From contig NZ_CP036498.1 in the NCBI RefSeq assembly GCF_018279705.1, forward strand, positions 4,047,001 through 4,111,000: a DNA stretch of 64,000 nucleotides, given 5' to 3'. Positions 8,237-16,067 of this stretch are shown piece after piece. Source of the DNA: Tardiphaga alba. GTDB lineage: Bacteria > Pseudomonadota > Alphaproteobacteria > Rhizobiales > Xanthobacteraceae. The first letter of the stretch is position 1. Every line of letters begins with the position of its first letter. A program made the position numbers and the translations under genes. The notes beneath the pieces were generated by a model, which worked only from the letters and a program-made list of their open reading frames with translations, searched no databases and was not told the DNA's origin.

Positions 8237-9865
8237 TCAGTCCTTCTTGTCGATGTTCCAGAACATCGGGATAGCCGCGCCCGAGGTGACGCCGGTCAGC
8301 GATTTCCGCCACACGCTTGGCACCTTGTATTCGCCGAGCGGGATGTAGATCACCTTGTCATAGACTTCCTTCTGCACTTCGGCGGCGAGCTTCTTCTGCT
8401 CGTCCGGCGAGGTCGCACGCGCATATTTGTCGCGCAGCTCTTCCAGCTTGGCGTCTTCGGTCCAGCCGAACCAGCCGCCATTGCTCTTGCCGCGACCCGA
8501 GGTCGAGACGTTGGCGATCGGATTCAGGATGTCGGCGACGACCCAGTTGGTGAAGAACATGTTCCAGCCGCCTTCCTTCACAGGCTTCTGGCTGGCGCGG
8601 CGGGTGACGACGGTCTGCCAGTCGGTGGCCTGCACCTCGACCTTGAAGCCGGCATCACGCAACTGCTGTGCGGCGACGATCGGCTGCGCCTTCAGCGTGG
8701 TGACGTCGGTCGGCGCCATGATGACGACGGGCGTGCCGTCGTAACCGGATTCCGCGAGCGCCTTCTTTGCGGCCTCCATGCCGTTGCCCTTGATCAGCGT
8801 TTCAGCGCCGGCATCGGTGGCATTTGGCGTGTTGCAGCCGAACACCGCGCCGCACACCGTGTAGTATTTGGGATCGCCGACCAACGCATCAAGCACAGGC
8901 TTCTGGCTCAGCGCCAAAAATGCCGCGCGCCGGACTTTCGGATTATCGAAGGGCGGATTGAGGAAGTTCATGCGACCCAGCGTCTGGAAGCCGAGTGTGT
9001 TGAGTACCTCGACCTGCAGATCCTTGTCCTTCGACAGGATCGGTAACAAGTCGAACGGACCGTTCTCCATGAAATCGATGTCGCCGGATTGCAGCGCATT
9101 CACTGCGGTCTGTGCGTCGGGCATGGTGATCCATTCGACGCGATCGACCTTCACCACCTTGCCACCGGCCTGCCAATCGATCGGCTCGGAGCGCGGCTTG
9201 TACTCCTTGAACTTCTCGTAAACGACCTTCACGCCCGGCTGGAATTCAGCCTGCACGAATTTGAACGGACCCGAACCGATCTGCTCAGGGATCGACTTGT
9301 CGGTCGGCGTTTCAGCAAGACGCTTCGGCATCATGAACGGCACGGCCGAGGACGGCTTGCCGATCGATTCCAGAACGAGGCCGTAGGGCTCCTTCAGCGT
9401 CAGCACGATGGTCTTGGCATCGGGTGCCTCGATGCTCTTGGTGAAGTCCATGAGCTTCTGGCCCATGCCGTCGCGGGCACCCCAGCGCTTCAGCGAGGCG
9501 ACGCAATCTTCTGCCGTCACCGGTTTGCCGTCGTGCCACAACAGGCCGTCGCGGAGCGTGAACGTATAGACCAGCTTGTCGTCGGAGACCTTCCAGTCGG
9601 CCATCTGCGGCTTGATCTCGTATTTCGAGTTCATGCCGAGCAGCGTGTCGTACACCATGTAGCCGTGATCGCGGGTGATGTAGGCCGTGGTAATGATCGG
9701 ATCGATCACGCGGAGATCCGAATGCATCACCGCGGTAATCGTCTTGCCGGCCGCATCCGCGGGCGACGACATCATCGGCAGCGCGAGCGCAGCAGCGAGT
9801 GCCAGGCCAGGCAGCGTGACTTTTGTGAAGGAAGTGGAGTGCCGCCAACGTGACATCATAGACAT
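8237..9865 (-). CDS. Peptide ABC transporter substrate-binding protein, family 5 (DppA/OppA type), copy 1
   Basis: 542 residues from ATG 9865 (AGGAGAGATCG precedes it); the upstream in-frame start at 9943 lacks a site. A signal peptide spans about residues 14-39 (basic head, then LALAAALALPMMSSPADAA). The mature part is a solute-binding protein family 5: DTLLGMNSKYEIKPQMADWK and FTLRDGLLWHDGKPVTAEDC are characteristic. It should bind di- or oligopeptides or a similar amine-containing ligand in the periplasm and feed the DppBC-DF transporter encoded at 14-17.8 kb. A nearly identical copy lies at 10914-12542. Confidence 0.92.
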   Translation of the reverse strand: MSMMSRWRHSTSFTKVTLPGLALAAALALPMMSSPADAAGKTITAVMHSDLRVIDPIITTAYITRDHGYMVYDTLLGMNSKYEIKPQMADWKVSDDKLVYTFTLRDGLLWHDGKPVTAEDCVASLKRWGARDGMGQKLMDFTKSIEAPDAKTIVLTLKEPYGLVLESIGKPSSAVPFMMPKRLAETPTDKSIPEQIGSGPFKFVQAEFQPGVKVVYEKFKEYKPRSEPIDWQAGGKVVKVDRVEWITMPDAQTAVNALQSGDIDFMENGPFDLLPILSKDKDLQVEVLNTLGFQTLGRMNFLNPPFDNPKVRRAAFLALSQKPVLDALVGDPKYYTVCGAVFGCNTPNATDAGAETLIKGNGMEAAKKALAESGYDGTPVVIMAPTDVTTLKAQPIVAAQQLRDAGFKVEVQATDWQTVVTRRASQKPVKEGGWNMFFTNWVVADILNPIANVSTSGRGKSNGGWFGWTEDAKLEELRDKYARATSPDEQKKLAAEVQKEVYDKVIYIPLGEYKVPSVWRKSLTGVTSGAAIPMFWNIDKKD

Positions 9866-10089
9866 TCGATCTCTCCTGACTTGAATCTGGTCATAGGCCG
9901 ATGATTGCTTATGCAATGCGATCCATTTTTGAGCGTTTCGCATTTGTCTTTATGATTTAGACTTCAAAGACTTGCATCAAGCAGGAGGCGCGTCAATCGC
10001 GATTTCGTCGCGTACCGAAACGTCGCAGCGCGCGACGGAATATGCGGAGTGCGAGCGAAGAGAGAGGGTCGGAAGCTGCGCGCACTTGT
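9866..10089. other. Upstream region of dppA copy 1, duplicated at copy 2
   Basis: The first ~130 bases resemble the region upstream of copy 2 (around 12543-12690): both hold TTGCATCA and GTCAATCG blocks in the same order. The duplicated unit therefore includes promoter DNA. No sigma-54 or clear -35/-10 signal was recognised. Confidence 0.4.
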
Positions 10090-10200
10090 CCCTCATCCTG
10101 AGGAGCGCACTCTTGTGCGCGTCTCGAAGGATGGCGGCACGCTCGGAGCCGAGCCAGCTCATGGTTCGAGACGGCGCTGCGCGCCTCCTCACCATGAGGG
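10090..10200. repeat. Interspersed palindrome, family E, copy 1
   Basis: Imperfect palindrome starting CCTCATCCTGAGGAGCGC and ending CTCCTCACCATGAGG, with GTCTCGAAGGATGGCGGC and TTCGAGACGGCG in the middle. About 85% alike by eye to the copy at 10707-10820 and in the same orientation. Confidence 0.8.
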
Positions 10201-10271
10201 CTGCGCTGTAGCGCTTGACTCCACGGCCCCAGCCGCCATCCTCACTCGGCTTAAAGCGGGGCGAGACGCGC

Positions 10272-10580
10272 ATGCTGGAAGGGGCTTGTGTCTACATCTT
10301 GCGATGCGCCGACCGTAGCTACTATGTCGGCATCACGCGCGGCGATCCCGAACTGCGACTAGCGCAGCACAATGTCGGGAGCTTTCCCAGCTATACAATC
10401 ACACGCCGTCCCGTTGAAATGGTGTTCGTCGAGTGGTTCGAGCGGATCACTGATGCCATTGAAAGCGAGCGCCAGATCAAGCGCTGGAGCCGCGCCAAGA
10501 AGGAAGCCCTGATCCGAGGCGATTTTGCCGCATTGCGGATGCTGGCGTCGCGGAAGGGGCGGAGCAAACCGTGCGTGTGA
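10272..10580 (+). CDS. GIY-YIG nuclease family protein (short, stand-alone)
   Basis: 102 residues from ATG 10272. VYILRCADRSYYVGITRG is the GIY-YIG core (the usual tyrosines at YI and YVG, then R in DPELRLAQHN). WFERITDAIESERQIKRWSRAKKEALI is the following helix with the metal-binding Glu. Single-domain proteins like this (UPF0213/YhbQ type) are presumed DNA endonucleases; often they are misannotated as UvrC. It stands alone, opposite in strand to the binding-protein genes on both sides, and is flanked by same-orientation copies of palindrome family E. A role in repeat mobility is my hypothesis. Confidence 0.85.
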   Translation: MLEGACVYILRCADRSYYVGITRGDPELRLAQHNVGSFPSYTITRRPVEMVFVEWFERITDAIESERQIKRWSRAKKEALIRGDFAALRMLASRKGRSKPCV

Positions 10581-10603
10581 CGACCGCTGGAGCTTTTCTG
10601 CAC

Positions 10604-10652
10604 ATGATTCGAGACGCGGGCCTTTGGCGCGCTCCTCACCACGAAGGTGGTG
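10604..10652. repeat. Partial family E palindrome (right half)
   Basis: CATGATTCGAGACGCGGG...GCGCGCTCCTCACCACGAAGG matches the right half of family E. It starts about 25 bases after the GIY-YIG stop. Confidence 0.55.
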
Positions 10653-10706
10653 GGTGGGGCTGGATATGGACGAAGCGGCCGCAAGCTCTCCCCTTATCAA
10701 ACTCCG

Positions 10707-10820
10707 CCCTCATCCTGAGGAGCGCGCTCTTGCGCGCGTCTCGAAGGATGGCGGCAAGCTCCGAGCCAAACCAACTCATGGTTCGAGACGGCGCCAAGTG
10801 GCGCCTCCTCACCATGAGGG
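10707..10820. repeat. Interspersed palindrome, family E, copy 2
   Basis: Same architecture and orientation as 10090-10200, so the GIY-YIG gene is bracketed by direct repeats. Arms: CCTCATCCTGAGGAGCGCGC and CGCCTCCTCACCATGAGG. Confidence 0.8.
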
Positions 10821-10837
10821 ACTGTGAGTGTGCGCTC

Positions 10838-10878
10838 CAAAAACAAAAAACGCCGGCCTGATTGCTCAGGTCGGCGTT
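10838..10878 (-). terminator. Rho-independent terminator of second dppA-type gene
   Basis: A 13-bp stem with one G.T pair (10849-10861 with 10866-10878) followed on the minus strand by TTTTTTG. The stem core matches the terminator of copy 1, showing that the terminator was duplicated with the gene. Confidence 0.85.
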
Positions 10879-10913
10879 CGGTTGCTTCACACGGACCGCC
10901 GAAGCAGAGGTGA

Positions 10914-12542
10914 TCAGTCCTTCTTGTCGACGTTCCAGAACATCGGAATGGCCGCGCCCTGGGTCAGGCCGGTGATCGAAGTGCGCCAGATGCTGGGCAC
11001 CTTGTATTCGCCGAGCGGAATGTAGATCACCTTGTCGTAGATCTCCTTCTGGATCTCGGCGGCAAGCTTCTTCTGCTCGTCAACGCTGGTCGCACGGGCA
11101 TACTTGTCGCGCATCACTTCCAGCTCGGCATCTTCGCTCCAGCCGAACCAGCCGCCATTGCTCTTGCCGCGGCCGGAGGTCGCGACGTTGGCGATCGGGT
11201 TCAGGATGTCCGCACCGACCCAGTTGGAGAAGAACATGTTCCAGCCGCCTTCCTTCACAGGCTTCTGGCTGGAACGACGGCTGATGATGGTCTGCCAGTC
11301 GGTGGCCTGCACTTCGACCTTGAAGCCGGCATCGCGCAGCAGCTGAGCACCGACGATTGGCTGCGTCTTCAGCGTGGTCACGTCAGTCGGCGCCATGATG
11401 ACCACCGGGGTGCCGTCATATCCAGCTTCGGCAAGCAGCTTCTTGGCCTCGGCGACGCCATTGCCCTTGATAAGGGTTTCGGCGCCGACATCGGTGGCAT
11501 TCGGCGTATCGCAGCCGAACACCGCACCGCAGACCTTGAAGTATTTGGGATCGCCGACCAGCGCATCCAGCACCGGCTTCTGGTTCATCGCCAGGAAGGC
11601 CGCGCGGCGGATCTTCGGATTGTCGAAAGGCGGATTGAGGAAGTTCATGCGCGTGAAGGTCTGGAAGCCCAGCGGATTGAGCACCTCGATCTTCAGCTCC
11701 GGATCCTTCGACAGGATCGGCAGCAGGTCGTAGGGACCATTCTCCATGAAGTCGATGTCGCCGGACTGCAGCGCATTCACCGCGGTCTGCGCATCGGGCA
11801 TGGTGATCCATTCGACGCGATCGACCTTGACCACCTTGCCGCCGGCCTGCCAGTCGGTCGGCTCGGAGCGCGGCTTGTACTCCTTGAACTTGTCGTAGAC
11901 GGCCTTCACGCCCGGCTGGAATTCCGACTGCACGAATTTGAACGGACCGGAGCCGATCTGTTCGGGAATCGACTTGTCCGGCGCGGTCTCGGCGAGGCGC
12001 TTCGGCATCATGAACGGCACGGCCGAAGACGGCTTGCCGATCGACTCGAGCACAAGGCCGTAGGGCTCCTTCAGCGTCAGCACGATCGTCTTGGCATCGG
12101 GCGCCTCGATGCTCTTGGTGAAGTCCATGAGCTTCTGGCCCATGCCGTCGCGGGCGCCCCAGCGCTTCAGCGAGGCAACGCAGTCTTCCGCGGTCACCGG
12201 CTTGCCGTCATGCCACAGCAGGCCGTCGCGCAGGGTAAATGTATAGACGAGCTTGTCGTCGGAGACCTTCCAGTCGGCCATCTGCGGCTTGATCTCGTAT
12301 TTCGAGTTCATGCCAAGCAAGGTGTCATACACCATATAGCCGTGGTCGCGGGTGATATAGGCGGTGGTGATGATCGGATCGAGCACGCGCAGATCGGAAT
12401 GCATCACCGCGGTGATGGTCTTGCCGGCGGCGTCCGCGGGCGACGACATCATCGGCAGCGCGAGCGCGACGGCGACTGCCAAACCCGGCAACGTAAACTT
12501 CGTGATGGCCGCAGACTGCCGCCAACGTAACATATCAAACAC
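10914..12542 (-). CDS. Peptide ABC transporter substrate-binding protein, family 5 (DppA/OppA type), copy 2
   Basis: 542 residues. The start is GTG 12542, 7 bases after AGGAG; ATG 12533 would be further from the site. Signal peptide as in copy 1 (LAVAVALALPMMSSPADAA). The mature proteins are alike over their whole length, differing mainly in scattered residues of the C-terminal half (for example SKDPELKIEVLNPLGFQTF against SKDKDLQVEVLNTLGFQTL). The pair looks like a recent tandem duplication. Both copies read away from the dppBC-DF operon and probably serve it, perhaps with different peptide preferences. Confidence 0.92.
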   Translation of the reverse strand: MFDMLRWRQSAAITKFTLPGLAVAVALALPMMSSPADAAGKTITAVMHSDLRVLDPIITTAYITRDHGYMVYDTLLGMNSKYEIKPQMADWKVSDDKLVYTFTLRDGLLWHDGKPVTAEDCVASLKRWGARDGMGQKLMDFTKSIEAPDAKTIVLTLKEPYGLVLESIGKPSSAVPFMMPKRLAETAPDKSIPEQIGSGPFKFVQSEFQPGVKAVYDKFKEYKPRSEPTDWQAGGKVVKVDRVEWITMPDAQTAVNALQSGDIDFMENGPYDLLPILSKDPELKIEVLNPLGFQTFTRMNFLNPPFDNPKIRRAAFLAMNQKPVLDALVGDPKYFKVCGAVFGCDTPNATDVGAETLIKGNGVAEAKKLLAEAGYDGTPVVIMAPTDVTTLKTQPIVGAQLLRDAGFKVEVQATDWQTIISRRSSQKPVKEGGWNMFFSNWVGADILNPIANVATSGRGKSNGGWFGWSEDAELEVMRDKYARATSVDEQKKLAAEIQKEIYDKVIYIPLGEYKVPSIWRTSITGLTQGAAIPMFWNVDKKD

Positions 12543-12884
12543 TCAAGCTCTCCTGACTGGATTCTCACCATCGACCGACGATCGATTGTGCAACGCGATA
12601 GAATTTTAGGCTGCTTCGCGTATTGCCTTTGTTAATTAGGCATTCGAGCCTTGCATCATGCGCGATGCCGGTCAATCGTGTTTTCGACGCGATGCATCGA
12701 CTCGCTCCAAACAACGCATTTGACAGAATCTGTGCGCAACGAAACGGGCGATGCACATCGTTAATTTGCAAAGGCAATCGCACTGCTGCAAAGTCGGGAA
12801 TGAGAGCCCGCGACGTATCCCCAATGATCAACCTGTGTCGCGCGACCATCGACGACGAAATTCTCACCCAAGAGGAATGACTTG
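12543..12884. other. Divergent promoter region between dppA copy 2 and the M20 gene
   Basis: 342 bases with no gene. The left ~150 bases resemble the upstream region of dppA copy 1; the right part should hold the promoter of the M20 peptidase. No operator or sigma-54 motif was recognised. Confidence 0.4.
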
Positions 12885-14018
12885 ATGAATCCCGCCGAAC
12901 TCCCCTTCGATCTCGATGACATGCTCAAAGGCCTGCGCGTCTGGGTCGAGTGCGAAAGCCCCACCTGGGATGCGAACGCTGTCAACAGCATGCTCGATCT
13001 CGCTGCGCGCGATATGCAGATCATGGGTGCGACCATCGAGCGCATCGCGGGACGTCAGGGTTTCGGCGGTTGCATTCGCGCCCGCTTCCCCCACCCGAAG
13101 TTTGGCGAGCCCGGCATTCTGATCGCCGGTCACATGGACACGGTGCATCCGGTCGGCACCATCGAGAAACTGAAATGGCGCCGTGATGGCGAGCTCTGCT
13201 ACGGCCCTGCCATCTGCGACATGAAGGGCGGCAATTACCTGTCGGTCGAAGCGATCCGCCAACTGGCCAAAATTTCCTACACCACGCCGCTGCCCATCAC
13301 CGTTCTGTTCACGCCGGATGAAGAAGTCGGCACCCCCTCCACCCGCGACGTGATCGAAGCCGAAGCTGCCCGTAACAAATATGTGCTGGTTCCGGAGCCC
13401 GGTAGCGCCAACAACGGCACGACCTCCGGTCGCTACGCCATCGCCCGTTTCAACCTCGAAGCGATCGGTCGCCCCAGCCATTCCGGCGCAACGTTGTCGA
13501 ACGGTCGCTCGGCGATCCGCGAGATGGCCAAGAAGATCGTGCAGATCGACGAGATGACCGGCCCCGATTGCACCTTTAGCGTCGGCATCGTGCATGGCGG
13601 ACAATGGGTCAACTGTGTTGCCTCATCCTGCACCGGCGAAGCACTCAGTATGGCGAAGCGTCAGGAGGATCTCGACAAGGGTGTCGAGCGCATGCTTGCT
13701 CTCTCAGGCACCGAGAATGACGTGCAGTTCAAGGTCACCCGCGGCGTTACCCGCCCGGTCTGGGAACCTTCCGCAGCAACGCTGGCACTATTCGAAAAAG
13801 CCAAGGCCATCAATGCAAGCCTCGGCCTGCCCGAACTCACCCATGGCAGCAAGGGCGGCGGTTCGGACGGCAATTTTACCGGCGCCATGGGTATCCCGAC
13901 GCTCGACGGCCTTGGCGTGCATGGCGCCGACATGCACACGCTCAACGAATATATCATCGCGCAGAGCTTGGTCGATCGCGGTCGCCTGATGGCGGGATTG
14001 CTGGCGACACTCGATTGA
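12885..14018 (+). CDS. M20-family metallopeptidase (carboxypeptidase G2 / ArgE-DapE type)
   Basis: 377 residues from ATG 12885; AAGAGGAATGACTTG precedes it. Zinc-site motifs are in the right order: GHMDTVHP (His and Asp), CDMKGG, the catalytic Glu pair in TPDEEVG, VPEPGS, and a final His in GVHGADMH. The dimerisation domain lies between, around GRPSHSGATLSNG. There is no signal peptide, so it acts in the cytoplasm. It lies between peptide-binding-protein genes and the dpp permease operon, suggesting it cleaves imported dipeptides or N-acyl amino acids. A terminator hairpin follows. Confidence 0.9.
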   Translation: MNPAELPFDLDDMLKGLRVWVECESPTWDANAVNSMLDLAARDMQIMGATIERIAGRQGFGGCIRARFPHPKFGEPGILIAGHMDTVHPVGTIEKLKWRRDGELCYGPAICDMKGGNYLSVEAIRQLAKISYTTPLPITVLFTPDEEVGTPSTRDVIEAEAARNKYVLVPEPGSANNGTTSGRYAIARFNLEAIGRPSHSGATLSNGRSAIREMAKKIVQIDEMTGPDCTFSVGIVHGGQWVNCVASSCTGEALSMAKRQEDLDKGVERMLALSGTENDVQFKVTRGVTRPVWEPSAATLALFEKAKAINASLGLPELTHGSKGGGSDGNFTGAMGIPTLDGLGVHGADMHTLNEYIIAQSLVDRGRLMAGLLATLD

Positions 14019-14031
14019 TGCAGTTTCGACC

Positions 14032-14061
14032 GGTCCGCGCATCGCATGGGATGCGCGGACC
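14032..14061 (+). terminator. Terminator-like hairpin after the M20 gene
   Basis: A perfect 12-bp stem (GGTCCGCGCATC, 14032-14043, with GATGCGCGGACC, 14050-14061) and a 6-base loop, 14 bases after the stop. It separates the M20 gene from the sigma-54 promoter just downstream. A five-A run but no T-run follows. Confidence 0.6.
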
Positions 14062-14069
14062 ACAAAAAG

Positions 14070-14085
14070 TGGCACGCTACTTGCT
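14070..14085 (+). promoter_or_regulatory. Sigma-54 (RpoN) -24/-12 promoter of the dpp operon
   Basis: TGGCACGCTACTTGCT matches the RpoN consensus TGGCACG-N4-TTGCW at every fixed base. It points at dppB, whose start is 144 bases further on. Sigma-54 with NtrC commonly drives nitrogen-scavenging transporters, so the operon is probably induced by nitrogen limitation; the activator site was not identified. Confidence 0.8.
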
Positions 14086-14228
14086 ACCTTTTTGATCACT
14101 GAATTTCGGGTTGAGGTGTATCGCCACTGTTCTCACTGATGAAGATCAATTGCTGTGCGCCCGTGACGTTTCCGGTTGACCGATACGGTCCAGTTACGTT
14201 CGATCAACACGACCAATAGGACAACGTT

Positions 14229-15170
14229 ATGCTCGGATATCTCATTCGCCGAATTCTGGCGGCCATTCCCGTGATGGGCGTGGTGGCGCTGTTTGTGTTC
14301 CTGCTGTTGCGACTGACGCCAGGCGATCCCGCCGCGATCATCGCCGGCGACAATGCGACGCCCGAAACCCTGGAGCGCATTCGCACCCAGCTCGGTCTCA
14401 ATGAGCCGCTCTATATCCAGTTCGTCACCTGGATCGGTCGTCTGCTGCATGGCGATCTCGGCACCTCGCTGATTTCCAATGTGCCGGTGCTGAAGATGAT
14501 CTCCCAGCGCATGGAGCCTTCGATCTCGATCGCCGTCAGCGTGATGATTGTCTCGATCCTCGTTGCCGTGCCGCTCGGCGTGATCGCCGCATGGAAGCAT
14601 GGCACTTGGATCGATCGTTTCGTGATGGCGCTGTCGGTGATCGGCTTCTCCGTCCCCGTCTTCGTGATCGGCTATGTGCTGATCCAGATCTTTGCGATCG
14701 AACTGCGCTGGGTGCCGGTGCAGGGCTTCCGCAGTATATTCAAGGGATTTGGCCCGTTCTTCGAACGCATGGTGCTGCCGACGATCGCGCTCTCCTTCAT
14801 CTATGTCGCGCTGATCGCCCGCATGACGCGCGCGGCGATGCTCAACGTACTCGGCGAGGACTATGTCCGCACCGCACGCGCCAAGGGCATCACCGAGCGC
14901 GGCGTGCTGATGCGCCACGCGCTGCGTAACGCCGCGGTGCCCGTCATCACCGTGATCGGTACCGGTCTCGCGCTGCTGATCTCCGGCGTCGTCGTGACCG
15001 AGAGCGTGTTCAACCTGCCGGGCATCGGCCGTCTCACCGTGGATGCGGTGCTGGCGCGCGACTATCCGGTGATCCAGGCCATGATCCTGCTCACCTCCGG
15101 CATCTACGTGACCATCAACTTGCTGATCGACCTCGCCTACTCGCTGCTCGATCCCCGTATTCGTTACTAG
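14229..15170 (+). CDS. dppB: Peptide ABC transporter permease, DppB type
   Basis: 313 residues. The N-terminus MLGYLIRRILAAIPVMG and the loop RLTPGDPAAIIAGDNATPE are typical of DppB/OppB. Six membrane helices can be placed, and the EAA loop that contacts the ATPase is at RAKGITERGVLMRHALRNAAVP. It is first in a dppB-dppC-dppDF operon; the next gene starts 12 bases after its stop. Likely substrate: di- or oligopeptides delivered by the DppA-type proteins at 8.2 and 10.9 kb. Confidence 0.93.
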   Translation: MLGYLIRRILAAIPVMGVVALFVFLLLRLTPGDPAAIIAGDNATPETLERIRTQLGLNEPLYIQFVTWIGRLLHGDLGTSLISNVPVLKMISQRMEPSISIAVSVMIVSILVAVPLGVIAAWKHGTWIDRFVMALSVIGFSVPVFVIGYVLIQIFAIELRWVPVQGFRSIFKGFGPFFERMVLPTIALSFIYVALIARMTRAAMLNVLGEDYVRTARAKGITERGVLMRHALRNAAVPVITVIGTGLALLISGVVVTESVFNLPGIGRLTVDAVLARDYPVIQAMILLTSGIYVTINLLIDLAYSLLDPRIRY

Positions 15171-15182
15171 GACTGAAGACAG

Positions 15183-16067
15183 ATGGCGATCGATACACTC
15201 CCCAACGCAGCCGTACCGTCGCGACGCGGTCCGTCCTTCGGCTTCCTCACCTCCTCACCGATCATCGCAATCGCGACGATCTGCCTGGTGCTGGTCATCG
15301 CTTCGGCGATTTTCGCGCCGTGGCTCACCTCACATGATCCGCAGCAACTGGTGCCCGCCAACCGCCTGAAGCCGGCGGGCGGCGAATTCTTGCTCGGCAC
15401 CGACGCTTACGGCCGCGATCTCTTGTCGCGTATTCTGTATGGCGGCCGTATCTCGCTGCTGATCGGCCTCGGCGCCGCCGTGACCTCGATTGCGATCGGC
15501 CTGTTCATCGGCCTCGTCTCCGGCTTCTTCCGTTATGTGGATGCCGTGATGATGCGCATCATGGACGGCCTGATGGCCATTCCGAGCATCCTGCTCGCCA
15601 TCGCCGTCGTGTCGCTGTCCGGCGCCAGCCTCACCACGGTGCTGATCGCGATCACCATTCCGGAAATCCCGCGCGTCGCGCGTCTGGTCCGCTCGGTGGT
15701 GCTGTCGGCGCGTGAAGAGCCCTATGTGGAAGCGGCGATCTCGCTCGGCACCAGCATGCCGAAGATCATGTGGAAGCATCTGGTGCCGAACACCGTGGCG
15801 CCGCTGATCGTCCAGGGCACCTATGTGGCAGCCTCGGCGATCCTCACCGAAGCGATCCTCTCCTTCTTGGGCGCCGGCATCTCGCCGGAAACGCCGAGCT
15901 GGGGCAACATCATGGCCGAAGGCCGCCAGTTCTTCCAGATCAAGCCCTCGCTGATCTTCTGGCCGGGTCTCCTGCTCTCTATCGCCATCCTTTCGGTCAA
16001 CCTGATCGGCGACGCCGCGCGCGACGCACTCGATCCCCGCATGAAGCAGCGGGAGGCCGGCAAATGA
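15183..16067 (+). CDS. dppC: Peptide ABC transporter permease, DppC type
   Basis: 294 residues. An N-terminal cytoplasmic tail and first helix (IIAIATICLVLVIASAIFAPWL) precede the periplasmic loop RLKPAGGEFLLGTDAYGRDLLSR cut short here to its core GTDAYGRD, the DppC/OppC hallmark. The EAA loop is ISLGTSMPKIMWKHLVPN. The gene overlaps the ATPase gene by 4 bases (ATGA). Confidence 0.92.
   Translation: MAIDTLPNAAVPSRRGPSFGFLTSSPIIAIATICLVLVIASAIFAPWLTSHDPQQLVPANRLKPAGGEFLLGTDAYGRDLLSRILYGGRISLLIGLGAAVTSIAIGLFIGLVSGFFRYVDAVMMRIMDGLMAIPSILLAIAVVSLSGASLTTVLIAITIPEIPRVARLVRSVVLSAREEPYVEAAISLGTSMPKIMWKHLVPNTVAPLIVQGTYVAASAILTEAILSFLGAGISPETPSWGNIMAEGRQFFQIKPSLIFWPGLLLSIAILSVNLIGDAARDALDPRMKQREAGK

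Noticed and set aside
10090-10820. CRISPR array or transposon
   Set aside because: Repeats are long imperfect palindromes without regular spacers, and there is no transposase or cas gene.
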